Below, one piece after another: positions 16,674-25,624 of a stretch of 33,011 bases of DNA (position 1 is its first letter; every line of letters starts with the position of its first letter). The notes beneath the pieces are model-generated. The model had not been told where the DNA came from. It did no database searches and saw only the letters and a program-made list of their open reading frames with translations. Source of the stretch: Porphyromonadaceae bacterium (GTDB lineage Bacteria > Bacteroidota > Bacteroidia > Bacteroidales > Paludibacteraceae); assembly GCA_905372135.1 (NCBI GenBank), contig CAJPNS010000008.1:1-33011 (forward strand). Reading direction: 5' to 3'. Position numbers and translations under genes: made by a program.

Positions 16674-19622
16674 ATGAGAAAGAGATTATATTTATTGGGG
16701 CTGCTATTGGCTCTATCGGTCAGTTCGTTTGCTGTGCCAGCCTATCCGTTTCCTATCAAGGTAAAACAACCCGACGGCAGTGAATTGACTATAAGAATCT
16801 ACGGCGACGAATGGTTCCACTATACGACCACAGAAGACGGCTATCTTTTGCTGCAAAAAAAGGACGGAGCCTACGAATATGCCAAGTTTGAAAATAACAT
16901 CATAAAGTCTACCGGTGTAATGGCTCGCTCCAAAAGAGACGACAAAGAGAGAGCTTTTGTAAGGCAGCTGAAAAAGAACCCCATATCGCTCGATACGGAG
17001 CTATCGATGAGGCAGCTTGTAAAGCAGCAGATGGGGCACCAAGGACATCAACGAGTACCTCTATTCGGACAGAGAAAGGGTCTTGTGATTTTGGTGGAAT
17101 TTCAGAATAAGCAGTTCCGCTCGTCTACCGCTAAGCAAGACTTTACCAACCTGCTCAATCAGCAAGGCTATAGCGTCAATGGCGCTACGGGATGTGCAAA
17201 CGAGTACTTCAAGGCTTGTACCAACAATCGGTTTGACCCGATATTCGACGTTCACGGTCCTTATAAATTAAATAAACCCTACCAGCATTACGGACAGAAT
17301 ACCGGTGGCGGTATAGCAGGTAGAGGAACCGATAAAAATGTCAGAGAAATGGTAATAGAGGCAGTAAATGCAGTAGTAGCCGATGGAGTAGATTTATCTC
17401 CCTACGATACCGATGGCGACGGTAAGGTCGATATGGTATTCGTATACTATGCAGGACCTAACGAAGCCGAAGGAGGTGGAGTCAATACCATCTGGCCTCA
17501 TAAATTCAATGTTAATCCTAACGTTACTATTGGAGGTAAAGTAATAGATGTATATGCTTGTACATCAGAAATAAACGGCTATGGTACAATGTGCGGTATA
17601 GGTACGTTCTGTCACGAGTTTGGGCACGTATTGGGGCTACCCGACTATTACAATACCCAAGACGGAAGTAAATTTACCATCGGTGAATGGGATATAATGA
17701 CCTCGGGCGGATACAACAACAAAGGTAATACACCTCCTACGTGGTTGGCTCACGAAAGATTTTTTCTCACTTATCTAGATCCTACATTGTTGAACTCCGA
17801 AGGCGAAAAGGTGCTTGAGCCGATTGAGACATCCAATAAGGCATATCTTATCTCGCCTCCAAGCGACCAGCATAACTTGAATGGTCCGGATCCGAATCCG
17901 AGATTTCACTACCTGCTCGAAAATCGCCAGTTTCTAGGCTGGGACTCTGTGAGACGAACTACTCATGAAGGCGATCTGGGAAAGGGACTTTTAATCACAA
18001 GGGTAGACTACGACGCTACGGCTTGGCAGCAAAATCGACCCAACAACGACCCAACACATTTACGATTCGATGTAATAGAGGCAGATGATTCGCCCGGCTC
18101 TTATACCGGAGATACATATCCGGGAACTACCGGCAAAACTTCCTATACTCCAAAGAAAGCAGATGGTAGTGATTACTTTAATGGTCAGATATCGAATATA
18201 CAAGAGATTGCGGCAACGAAAGAAATAATATTCTGCTACAAAGACTGTAGCAATTCGGAGAAGATAATATTGGAGACTCGTAAGACGACGTTTAGAACCA
18301 TTATCGGCGACGATCCCGATACTACCAAGGTAAGAGTGATAGGCTCCAAGCTTACAGGCGATATAAATATGTCGTTCAAAGGCAAAGACGCTTCGAAATT
18401 TCAGGTACGTCGTATGTCGGACACCGATTGGTCTACGACTCTTACGCTCAATAAAGGCGTTGTAGCTGCCGACTCTGTAAACGAGTTCATAGTGGTTCGT
18501 TACAATCCTCAAGAACCCTCGTATAACACTCCTCACCAGGCATTGTTGCATGCAAGAGTAGGCGATGCGGGTGCTATGAAGGTTATAGAACTTATAGGTA
18601 ACTCTACTAAGAAAGTGAAAGTAGTGCCGCCTATACTGAAGGATTTTACCTCAATAAAAGACAATGACGTTACTGCCAATTGGCAAGTAGTACCCGATGC
18701 AACAGGATACTATCTGTCTGTATATGAAAAGAGTGGCTCTACGATAGAGAAAGAGACCTTTACCAACTTCGGTACAATGCTTACTTCCGGTTGGAAGCAG
18801 ACGTTCTATACCACTCTGCAAAATCCTCTTCCGGGCGAGGCAGATAATATATCCGTTAAGTTCTTGACCGACAATGATACTATCTGGTCGCCATACTATC
18901 CGCAGCCACTGACACAGCTCAAGTTCTGGCTCAGAAACTGGAGTGCTACACAAGGAGGTATGTTGGTAGTGGAAGGACTCAAAGCCGACGACAACACGTG
19001 GCAAAATATCTCTACCATACAGATGGAACGTAGACTTAGCCAGAAAACTTTCACTCTGCCTGTCGATATAAATAAAAATATCAAACGTGTACGTATCTAC
19101 TCCAAAGGACTCGACTCTCAGAAGGGAGGAGTCGTATTCGACAATTACGAGGCAACATTTGCTGCCGATATGGCTGCACGCAGAGTATGGATATCGGGCA
19201 GTGCTACCGATTCGACGGTTGTCGAAGGACTGATGGGCGGTACTAAATACTTCGGACGCATACAAGCTACCGACAAGGACGAAGACGAACCGCTCGAAAA
19301 CGTAACCGACTTCTCTAACGAAATGGAATTTACTACTACCGGTAGTTCGTACGTAAATCCCGACCCGCGTGCACTTAAACTGCAGATAAACAGCTCGTAC
19401 AATATAGTGGTGTTCATCAAAGACGAAGACAAAGACAAAGACCTCTTCGTATATACTTCCGACGGACGTCTGATGCAGGTTTACTACAAAGAAAACTATT
19501 CGGGCAATAGAGTAGAGATAAAAGGACTCCCGCGCAGCGCTTCGTACGTAATATCGCTTGGAGGTTCGCGGACTAAGGGCAAATATGCCAAGATATATCT
19601 CGGTGGAATAAACGGCAACTAA
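16674..19622 (+). CDS. Secreted M6 family (immune inhibitor A-like) metalloprotease with a probable type IX secretion C-terminal domain
   Basis: A secreted zinc protease precursor of 982 residues. Order: signal peptide (about 1-20, ending SSFA-VPA); a propeptide-like segment typical of M6 proteins (EWFHYTTTEDGYLLLQKKDGAYEYA, 46-70); a catalytic domain with HEFGHVLGLPD at 314-324 (zinc ligands H314, H318, probable third ligand D324, catalytic E315) and a WDIMTSGG methionine turn at 339-346; a calcium-loop-like DTDGDGKVD at 245-253; a fibronectin III-like stretch near 660-705; a jelly-roll-like region near 715-850; and a final segment of about 80 residues with VYTSDGRLM and VEIKGLPRSASYVI, resembling T9SS cargo domains. 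No glycan-degradation genes are adjacent. A role in extracellular protein breakdown feeding the upstream uptake pair is inference. Confidence 0.9.
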   Translation: MRKRLYLLGLLLALSVSSFAVPAYPFPIKVKQPDGSELTIRIYGDEWFHYTTTEDGYLLLQKKDGAYEYAKFENNIIKSTGVMARSKRDDKERAFVRQLKKNPISLDTELSMRQLVKQQMGHQGHQRVPLFGQRKGLVILVEFQNKQFRSSTAKQDFTNLLNQQGYSVNGATGCANEYFKACTNNRFDPIFDVHGPYKLNKPYQHYGQNTGGGIAGRGTDKNVREMVIEAVNAVVADGVDLSPYDTDGDGKVDMVFVYYAGPNEAEGGGVNTIWPHKFNVNPNVTIGGKVIDVYACTSEINGYGTMCGIGTFCHEFGHVLGLPDYYNTQDGSKFTIGEWDIMTSGGYNNKGNTPPTWLAHERFFLTYLDPTLLNSEGEKVLEPIETSNKAYLISPPSDQHNLNGPDPNPRFHYLLENRQFLGWDSVRRTTHEGDLGKGLLITRVDYDATAWQQNRPNNDPTHLRFDVIEADDSPGSYTGDTYPGTTGKTSYTPKKADGSDYFNGQISNIQEIAATKEIIFCYKDCSNSEKIILETRKTTFRTIIGDDPDTTKVRVIGSKLTGDINMSFKGKDASKFQVRRMSDTDWSTTLTLNKGVVAADSVNEFIVVRYNPQEPSYNTPHQALLHARVGDAGAMKVIELIGNSTKKVKVVPPILKDFTSIKDNDVTANWQVVPDATGYYLSVYEKSGSTIEKETFTNFGTMLTSGWKQTFYTTLQNPLPGEADNISVKFLTDNDTIWSPYYPQPLTQLKFWLRNWSATQGGMLVVEGLKADDNTWQNISTIQMERRLSQKTFTLPVDINKNIKRVRIYSKGLDSQKGGVVFDNYEATFAADMAARRVWISGSATDSTVVEGLMGGTKYFGRIQATDKDEDEPLENVTDFSNEMEFTTTGSSYVNPDPRALKLQINSSYNIVVFIKDEDKDKDLFVYTSDGRLMQVYYKENYSGNRVEIKGLPRSASYVISLGGSRTKGKYAKIYLGGINGN

Positions 19623-19652
19623 AAGTTTTGCCGTGAATAAATATTGTTATTT

Positions 19653-19687
19653 ATCCTCCGTCTATACCAGACGGAGGATATTTTTTA
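19653..19687 (+). terminator. Strong intrinsic terminator after the M6 protease gene
   Basis: A perfect 11-bp GC-rich stem (19653-19663 with 19669-19679) around a 5-nt loop, followed by A and six T. It lies 31 bp past the stop codon. Confidence 0.93.
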
Positions 19688-19802
19688 TCTATAGTCCTGT
19701 GGTTTGTGTACATCTCCGATGGTGAATGTGCTAAACGACATAAAAGTATTGCCCACAACGAAAGACATATATGGCAGATAATATTTTTTCGGAACTATTT
19801 TG

Positions 19803-19810
19803 TATCTTTG
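19803..19810 (+). promoter_or_regulatory. -7 promoter box for purM
   Basis: The plus strand reads TATCTTTG followed by C, the commonest form of the box in this window, 58 bases before the purM ATG. Confidence 0.7.
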
Positions 19811-19867
19811 CAGCCATAAAAATCATAGTAATTTAAAAGATTATACTTTTTCGAATCACTACAAAAT

Positions 19868-20896
19868 ATGGCAGTAAGTTATCAGCAAGCAGGCGTTAAT
19901 CTCGAGGCAGGTTACGAGGTAGTAAGCAGAATAAAAAAACACGTATCGTCGACCTCCCGACTCGGGGTGATGGGCAATATCGGAGCTTTTGGCGGTATGT
20001 TCGACCTGTCGGCATTGAAACTCAAAGAGCCCGTACTCGTAAGCGGTACCGACGGTGTAGGTACCAAACTCAAGATAGCCTTCGCCCTTGACCGACACGA
20101 TACTATCGGCATCGACGCCGTGGCTATGTGTGTCAACGACGTGCTGGCACAGGGAGCCGAGCCTCTCTTTTTCCTCGATTATATAGCCATCGGCACCACA
20201 GACCCTGCCAAGGTAGAGCAAATCGTAGCAGGCGTATCCGAGGGGTGTAGGCAGGCAGGTTGTGCCCTCGTCGGTGGCGAGACAGCCGAGATGCCATCGA
20301 TGTATCAGCAGGGCGAATACGACATAGCAGGCTTCACCTGCGGCGCTGTGGAGAAGTCGCAACTCATCGACGGCTCGCGTGTAGCCGTAGGCGACGTGCT
20401 AATAGGCATCGCCTCCACAGGCGTTCACTCCAACGGCTTCAGTTTGGTACGCAAAATCGTTGCCGACAATAATCTGGATTTGAATAAAATATACCCCGAG
20501 TTGTCCGACAGGCAAACTCTTGGCGAGGTGCTGCTCTCCCCGACCAAGATATATGTAAAGCCCGTCTTAGATGTTATACGTCGCTGCAACGTACACGGTA
20601 TAAGCCACATCACAGGCGGCGGTTTCTACGAAAATATCCCGCGTATACTTGGCAAAGGACAGGGTATCGAAATAAAAGAGGGCAGCTGGGAGATTTCTCC
20701 CGTATTCCGCTTCCTTGAGAGATATGGCAACGTACAGCACGACGAGATGTTCAACATCTTCAATATGGGTATAGGAATGGTCGTGGCGATGTCTGCCGAC
20801 GAAGCCGACGAAGCCATAGCCATACTCGAAAAACACGGCGAGAAAGCAGCGGTTATAGGCAAAGTAACCGACAAAGAAGGAGTGAAAATAAGTTGA
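19868..20896 (+). CDS. purM: Phosphoribosylformylglycinamidine cyclo-ligase (AIR synthetase)
   Basis: The ATP-dependent ring-closing step of de novo purine synthesis (FGAM to AIR). The protein has 342 residues, normal for PurM. Family motifs are clear: SGTDGVGTKLKIAF with the nucleotide-binding lysine, DAVAMCVNDVLAQGAEPLFFLDY, GGETAEMPSMY, AGFTCGAVEK, ASTGVHSNGFSLVRK and HITGGGFYENIPR. The ATG at 19868 gives the expected start. It has its own promoter and terminates 10 bp before a TonB-dependent receptor gene with no terminator between, so the two share at least part of a transcript although their functions are not obviously related. Confidence 0.96.
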   Translation: MAVSYQQAGVNLEAGYEVVSRIKKHVSSTSRLGVMGNIGAFGGMFDLSALKLKEPVLVSGTDGVGTKLKIAFALDRHDTIGIDAVAMCVNDVLAQGAEPLFFLDYIAIGTTDPAKVEQIVAGVSEGCRQAGCALVGGETAEMPSMYQQGEYDIAGFTCGAVEKSQLIDGSRVAVGDVLIGIASTGVHSNGFSLVRKIVADNNLDLNKIYPELSDRQTLGEVLLSPTKIYVKPVLDVIRRCNVHGISHITGGGFYENIPRILGKGQGIEIKEGSWEISPVFRFLERYGNVQHDEMFNIFNMGIGMVVAMSADEADEAIAILEKHGEKAAVIGKVTDKEGVKIS

Positions 20897-20906
20897 TACG
20901 CATACT

Positions 20907-23246
20907 GTGAGATACTGTTTTTTCTTAATATTTTTATTTGTAACCCTATCGGCGATAAGCCAAGAGGTAGTGCTTTACGGCAATATCGGCGATAAACATA
21001 CGGGCGAAAACCTCATAGGAGCCTCTTTGAGCGTCGTCGATTTGAATCAGGGCACCGTAACCGACGACAAAGGCGAATATTCGCTCTCGCTACCCAAAGG
21101 CAAACACACGATAATAGTCTCATCTACAGGCTACAAGACCGATACGTTAAACATCAATATCTCACAAGACACCCGCCGCAATATTCGTCTGTCGGCAATA
21201 TCCACCATACTTAGCAGTGTAGAGATTTCTGCCGAGCAAAACCAAAATATCCGACGTATAGAGCCTTCTGTCAATCGCCTGTCAGCTACTGCTATCAAGG
21301 CAATCCCTGCGATGATGGGCGAGGTAGACATCGTCAAAGCATTGCAGCTACTACCTGGAGTGCAAGCGGTAGCCGAAGGTTCATCGAACTTCAGCGTTCG
21401 CGGCGGCGGCTACGACCAAAACCTGATACTGCTCGACGACGCCACGATATACGGAGCATCGCACCTGCTTGGCTTCTTCTCGATATTCAACAACGACGCC
21501 ATAAAAGACGTAAAACTCTATAAGGGCGATATACCCGTTGCCTTCGGCGGTAGGCTCTCGTCGCTGATGGAGGTACGTACAAAAGACAATATAACGAAAA
21601 AGCTGCGTGTAAACGGCTCCATCGGTACCATCTCGTCGAAACTGACCATAGAAACTCCCATCGTAGACGAGAAGGTAAGTCTTATGCTGTCGGGTAGGCG
21701 TACTTATGCCGATATCTTTATCCCTCTTGCCAACGACAAATCGATAAAAAACGCCAAACTCTATTTTTACGACCTCAATGGAAGGCTCAACTGGACTATA
21801 AGCCGCAACGACCGTTTGTTTCTATCCGTATATTCGGGCAAAGATCACTTCAAAAATCAACTTGCAGGCATATCTTTCAGCAACAACGTAGGGTCGGCAG
21901 GCTGGCACCACGTTTTTTCGCCCCGATTGGTATCGAATCTATCCGTCTTTACGAGTAAATACGACTACTTCCTGCTCGAGGACATATCCGAGGAGATTAG
22001 CTTCGACTGGAAGTCTGTGCTGAACGACATAGGCGGCAAACTCGATTTCACGTGGCTACCCGACTCCAACAACAGCATACGGTTCGGATATCAGGCTGTC
22101 CACCATCGGATAGACCCTGGCAAAGGCGGCGGTAGCGGGCAGAATACGCTGATAGACAACTCATCGTTTCAGCTCTCTCCTATGTATACACTCGAACACG
22201 CTCTGTATGCCTCTCATCAGACGACACTATTCGACAAACTTGGTATTCGATACGGTCTGCGTCTGTCTATGATGAACAATCTCGGCAACGACTCCATAAC
22301 GTACAACATACGCAACTATGCAGTGGTAGACTCTTTTTTCACAAAAAAAGGACAGATATACAACACCAACCTAAGACTCGAGCCGCGTATCAGCCTCAAC
22401 TACTCTCTGGGGCGGCACAACTCGATAAAAGCCTCATTCTCACACTCTGCCCAATACATACAGTTAGCCTCCAACTCTACGGCAGGCTCGCCGCTGTCGA
22501 TATGGTTTTCGGCGTCGAACAACGTACGCCCGCAGCTCTGCAACCAGCTTGTGCTCGGCTACTTCCACGACTTCTTCGACGGCACTCTCGAAACGTCGGC
22601 AGAGGTCTATTACAAGCACTATACCAATGTAATCGACTTCAAAGACCGTGCCCGACTGCTCGGCAATAAAGACCTCGAACGCGAGTTGCGGTTCGGCAAA
22701 GGCTATTCCTATGGCTTCGAACTGATGATAGCCAAGCCTTCGGGACGTATCAACGGCTGGGTGAGCTATACCTTCGCCCGCAGCTTCCGTCAGATAGACG
22801 AAATAAACGGTGGCGAACGTTATCGTTCGCCTTACGACAAGCCTCACAACATATCCGTCGTGGTAAACTACGAGCTCAGCAGGCGTTGGACGCTGTCGGC
22901 AACGTGGGTCTATTCCACAGGACAGCCCGTTACTTACCCCGAGGGGCGCTATTGGGTCGGCGACATAGGCTCTACCGACGGCAAATGGGTGATTATCCCG
23001 TCGAAAAGGAACGCTTACAGGTTTCCCGACTTCCACCGTCTCGACCTATCGGCGACGTGGAAACTATCGCAGCCGCACAAACGATTTCAGCACGAACTGA
23101 ACATATCCGTCTACAACGCATACGCCCGCAAGAACCCTTGGACGATATATTTTGTCAAAGACAAAGACAATCCCAACAAACTGCAAGGCAAGATGATGTA
23201 TCTGTTCTCGATAGTGCCGTCGATAAGCTGGAACTTCCATTTTTAG
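20907..23246 (+). CDS. TonB-dependent outer-membrane receptor with carboxypeptidase-regulatory-like domain
   Basis: An outer-membrane receptor of 779 residues. Order: signal peptide (about 1-19), a beta-sandwich regulatory domain (GENLIGASLSVVDLNQGTVTDDKGEYSLSLPKG, about 25-100), a plug (DIVKALQLLPGVQAVAEGSSNFSVRGGGYDQNLILLDDATIYGASHLLGFFSIFN, about 140-200) and a barrel ending in SWNFHF. It lacks SusC family motifs and has no SusD neighbour, so it belongs to the stand-alone receptors that import siderophores, cofactors or other ligands. The start is GTG at 20907, immediately before MRYCFF; no ATG fits. It follows purM by 10 bp. The coding sequence uses C-ending codons more than the left half of the window. 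The ligand is unknown. Confidence 0.9.
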   Translation: MRYCFFLIFLFVTLSAISQEVVLYGNIGDKHTGENLIGASLSVVDLNQGTVTDDKGEYSLSLPKGKHTIIVSSTGYKTDTLNINISQDTRRNIRLSAISTILSSVEISAEQNQNIRRIEPSVNRLSATAIKAIPAMMGEVDIVKALQLLPGVQAVAEGSSNFSVRGGGYDQNLILLDDATIYGASHLLGFFSIFNNDAIKDVKLYKGDIPVAFGGRLSSLMEVRTKDNITKKLRVNGSIGTISSKLTIETPIVDEKVSLMLSGRRTYADIFIPLANDKSIKNAKLYFYDLNGRLNWTISRNDRLFLSVYSGKDHFKNQLAGISFSNNVGSAGWHHVFSPRLVSNLSVFTSKYDYFLLEDISEEISFDWKSVLNDIGGKLDFTWLPDSNNSIRFGYQAVHHRIDPGKGGGSGQNTLIDNSSFQLSPMYTLEHALYASHQTTLFDKLGIRYGLRLSMMNNLGNDSITYNIRNYAVVDSFFTKKGQIYNTNLRLEPRISLNYSLGRHNSIKASFSHSAQYIQLASNSTAGSPLSIWFSASNNVRPQLCNQLVLGYFHDFFDGTLETSAEVYYKHYTNVIDFKDRARLLGNKDLERELRFGKGYSYGFELMIAKPSGRINGWVSYTFARSFRQIDEINGGERYRSPYDKPHNISVVVNYELSRRWTLSATWVYSTGQPVTYPEGRYWVGDIGSTDGKWVIIPSKRNAYRFPDFHRLDLSATWKLSQPHKRFQHELNISVYNAYARKNPWTIYFVKDKDNPNKLQGKMMYLFSIVPSISWNFHF

Positions 23247-23327
23247 CCGATATCGGTGTCAACGATTTTCTTCGTTTGCCCTCGCACAGACGTTTTTCAT
23301 TCCTTCATTTTTAATTTTTCATTTTTT

Positions 23328-23398
23328 GGGCGTGCCCCTCGCCTACGGCTTCGGGTCGGGCTATCCGCTCTTACTCGCCTACGGCTCGTATCCGCTCC
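23328..23398. repeat. GC-rich intergenic patch with internal direct repeat and small palindrome
   Basis: Within otherwise AT-rich sequence, a GC-rich stretch starts with the palindrome GGGCGTGCCC (23328-23337). It contains CTCGCCTACGGCT twice (23338-23350 and 23374-23386) and TATCCGCTC twice (23362-23370 and 23389-23397), so the second half is a shortened copy of the first. It encodes no protein I recognise. It resembles REP-like dispersed intergenic repeats, but that class is inferred. Confidence 0.5.
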
Positions 23399-23538
23399 TA
23401 TCCCTCACGCATCCCAACACCCCACCAAAACCCCGTTTAAACAATTAAACCATCGAACGATTAACTCGTAATTGCCCCCAGAATCCCATTATGGAGAGTT
23501 AAAAGTGTTAAAACTTCGGCTATCGGTATATTTTTGTA

Positions 23539-23546
23539 TACCTTTG
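23539..23546 (+). promoter_or_regulatory. -7 promoter box for hicAB
   Basis: The plus strand reads TACCTTTG, 26 bases before the GTG start of hicA at 23573. This supports the short HicA start over an in-frame ATG at 23534 that would precede the box. Confidence 0.6.
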
Positions 23547-23572
23547 TAATATCTCTAAATATAGTCTTGTGC

Positions 23573-23752
23573 GTGAAATCAAGTGAATTACATAAGTTGA
23601 TAAGAAAAAACAGTTGGAAGCTATTGCGTGTGAGTGGCAGTCACTATATTTATGAAAAAGAGGGGCAGACATATCCCGTGCCATACCACGGTACGAAAGA
23701 GATGGGGCGAGGTATAGAGGCAAAAATCAAAAAAGAGATGAACCTAAAATAA
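23573..23752 (+). CDS. hicA: HicA family mRNA interferase toxin
   Basis: A small toxin of 59 residues, normal size for HicA, with the double-stranded-RNA-binding-like fold. Members cleave mRNA independently of translation. The family pattern is visible: KSSELHKLIRKNSWKLLRVSGSH with the catalytic histidine at 24 (G-S-H), then YPVPYHGTKEMGRGIEAKIKKEMNL. The start is taken as GTG at 23573, because it gives the normal N-terminus and lies just after the promoter box. It is followed after 13 bp by hicB, the usual toxin-first order of many hicAB loci. Confidence 0.9.
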   Translation: MKSSELHKLIRKNSWKLLRVSGSHYIYEKEGQTYPVPYHGTKEMGRGIEAKIKKEMNLK

Positions 23753-23765
23753 AATACGAGAAAGT

Positions 23766-24146
23766 ATGAAAATTATACGTATTGTGATAGAAAGAAGTAA
23801 CGATTGCTATTGGGCTTATGCCGAAAATTTGGCTGGTGTAAGCGGTGGCGGCGATACTGTCGAAGAGGCTAAAAAAGAAGCCTTAAATGCTTTGGAGCTA
23901 CAAAAGGAGCTTGGCAATATTGCCAATCGAGAATACGAGATAAGGTATAAATACGATGCCGAAAGTTTATTGCAATACTACAAAGGAATACTCAATAATC
24001 CTGCAATAGAACGCATAACAGGGATAAATCAGAAACTGATACACCAATATTCGACAGGTAAAAAAAAGCCTCGTATAGCCCAGAGGCAGAAAATAACAGA
24101 AGCCCTGCACCGCCTTGGACGAGAAATGCTCTTGATAGAGCTTTAG
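23766..24146 (+). CDS. hicB: HicB family antitoxin with C-terminal helix-turn-helix
   Basis: The antitoxin partner of HicA, 126 residues. Residues 1-50 form the partial RNase H-like fold of HicB (IVIERSNDCYWAYAENLAGVSGGGDTVEEAKKEALNAL). Residues about 66-120 form an XRE-type helix-turn-helix (SLLQYYKGILNNPAIERITGINQKLIHQYSTGKKKPR) that would bind the hicAB promoter for autoregulation. The pair forms a two-gene transcript with the promoter at 23539-23546. Both flanks contain GTTTAAAC and TTAAAC-rich sequence, which may mark the edges of an inserted cassette. It is convergent with the AmpG-like transporter gene. Confidence 0.9.
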   Translation: MKIIRIVIERSNDCYWAYAENLAGVSGGGDTVEEAKKEALNALELQKELGNIANREYEIRYKYDAESLLQYYKGILNNPAIERITGINQKLIHQYSTGKKKPRIAQRQKITEALHRLGREMLLIEL

Positions 24147-24272
24147 CAATATGTACCAATCCGTGTGTTAGCCAATACTATTCCAAACCTCAACTCTTAA
24201 AACCTCGACTAAACATTTAAACAACTACACGATTAAACGTTTAAACGATATTAAATGATAGGGTAGAGTGCG
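24147..24272. other. Convergent gap between hicB and the AmpG-like gene
   Basis: An AT-rich region holding several TTAAAC/TTTAAAC words and the 10-bp palindrome CGTTTAAACG at 24238-24247. No convincing terminator was seen for either gene. Confidence 0.4.
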
Positions 24273-25532
24273 TTATCGGTGAAGCTTCGATTTTACGAAT
24301 GGAACTATAGCTATGGTAGGTATAGTGCAGATCATCACAAAGATAAAGAAGCTATCATAGCCGCCCAGCCACGTTTCGATGAAGCCCGCAACCATTCCTG
24401 GCAACATCATTCCCAGAGCCATAAAACCCGTACATAGTGCATAGTGCGAAGTCTTGTATTGCCCCTCCGAGAAACGTATGAGATACATCATATATGCCGT
24501 GAAACCGAATCCGTAGCCAAACTGTTCGAGAGCGACGGCAGCATTTATGAGCATCAACGAAGTAGGCTGCAGCAAAGCGAGATAGACATAAACGGCGTTA
24601 GGGAGCGTTATAGCCAGAGTCATAGGAATAGTCCAATAGCCAAGTCCTCGACGGCTTATGGCTATACCGCCAAGTATACCGCCTACGGTGAGAGCTACCA
24701 CTCCTACAGTGCCATATACGAGCCCGACAGCCTCAGTACTCAGCCCGAGACCGCCCACCGAGCGGGCATCGAGCATGAAAGGCGAGGCGAGCTTCACAAG
24801 CATTGCCTCCGAGAGGCGATACAACAGCATGAAAGCAATAAAAATCCCAACATCTTTTTTAGCAAAGAACGAAGAGAATACCTCTGCAAACCGATGGAAC
24901 GTCTGCCTATACTGCACTCCGATAGTACTGCCGTCTGCCGATGGGTGAGGCAGAGCAAACTTATGGTAAGCAAATACGGCGATGAATATTCCCGCTGCTA
25001 CCAATAGGGTGATACTCCAAGCGTATGGTATGTTGTGAGTTTTTTGTTCGAGGTATCCTGCCATAATCACGAGCAGACCTTGACCGAAAATAGTGGCGAG
25101 GCGGTAAAACGTGCTACGTATGCCGACGAAAAACGACTGTCGGCGTTCGTCGAGTGCAAGCATATAAAAACCGTCGGCAGCTATGTCGTGTGTAGCAGAG
25201 CTGAACGCCACAAGCCAAAACAGACAAATGGATATTTGGAAGTAGCCGGGAGTAGGCAGCACGAAAGCCACACCCGCAAGCCCTGCCCCGATAAACAGTT
25301 GCATAGAGAGTATCCACCATCGTTTGGTCTTGAGCAGGTCTACAAACGGACTCCAAAAGGGTTTTATGACCCAAGGCAGATAGAGCCATCCCGTATAGAA
25401 AGCAATATCGGTATTCGACAGTCCGAAGCGTTTGTACATAATAACCGACACTGTCATAGCCATTACGTAAGGAATGCCTTCGGTAAAATATAGCGACGGT
25501 ATCCACCTCCAAGGGGAAAATTGCTTTTTCAT
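24273..25532 (-). CDS. AmpG-like MFS transporter (putative muropeptide permease)
   Basis: An inner-membrane transporter of 419 residues with about 12 hydrophobic segments. The N-terminus (PWRWIPSLYFTEGIPYVMAMTVSVIMYKRFGLSNTDIAFYTGWLYLPWVIKPFWSPFVD) and the ATHDIAADGFYM segment are characteristic of the AmpG branch of the major facilitator superfamily. That branch imports anhydro-muropeptides released during wall turnover. The ATG at 25532 is chosen over an in-frame upstream start at 25577, because a promoter box at 25566-25573 lies between them. It is divergent from a TonB-dependent receptor gene, with the two promoter boxes only 13 bp apart. Muropeptide specificity is by family only. Some Bacteroidota paralogues may carry other substrates. 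Confidence 0.85.
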   Translation of the reverse strand: MKKQFSPWRWIPSLYFTEGIPYVMAMTVSVIMYKRFGLSNTDIAFYTGWLYLPWVIKPFWSPFVDLLKTKRWWILSMQLFIGAGLAGVAFVLPTPGYFQISICLFWLVAFSSATHDIAADGFYMLALDERRQSFFVGIRSTFYRLATIFGQGLLVIMAGYLEQKTHNIPYAWSITLLVAAGIFIAVFAYHKFALPHPSADGSTIGVQYRQTFHRFAEVFSSFFAKKDVGIFIAFMLLYRLSEAMLVKLASPFMLDARSVGGLGLSTEAVGLVYGTVGVVALTVGGILGGIAISRRGLGYWTIPMTLAITLPNAVYVYLALLQPTSLMLINAAVALEQFGYGFGFTAYMMYLIRFSEGQYKTSHYALCTGFMALGMMLPGMVAGFIETWLGGYDSFFIFVMICTIPTIAIVPFVKSKLHR

Positions 25533-25565
25533 CGTACGAAAAGATAACTCATTACAAAATAAGTA

Positions 25566-25573
25566 CAAAAGTA
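25566..25573 (-). promoter_or_regulatory. -7 promoter box for the AmpG-like gene
   Basis: The minus strand reads TACTTTTG, 33 bases before the ATG at 25532. It is packed back to back with the plus-strand box at 25587-25594. Confidence 0.65.
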
Positions 25574-25586
25574 ACACTTATTTTTG

Positions 25587-25594
25587 TATCTTTG
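25587..25594 (+). promoter_or_regulatory. -7 promoter box for the TonB receptor-lipoprotein pair
   Basis: The plus strand reads TATCTTTG followed by C, 30 bases before the ATG at 25625. Confidence 0.7.
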
Positions 25595-25624
25595 CAGTCT
25601 GAATTTTAATTGATTTTTTTACTT

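Noticed and set aside
23247..23471. A short plus-strand frame over the GC-rich patch after the TonB receptor
   Set aside because: The peptide is low-complexity Arg/Leu/Ser sequence produced by the direct repeat and has no start context or family match.
24444..25007. Plus-strand frames of 187 and 96 codons opposite the AmpG-like gene
   Set aside because: They are antisense to a clear 12-span transporter and lack plausible protein features.
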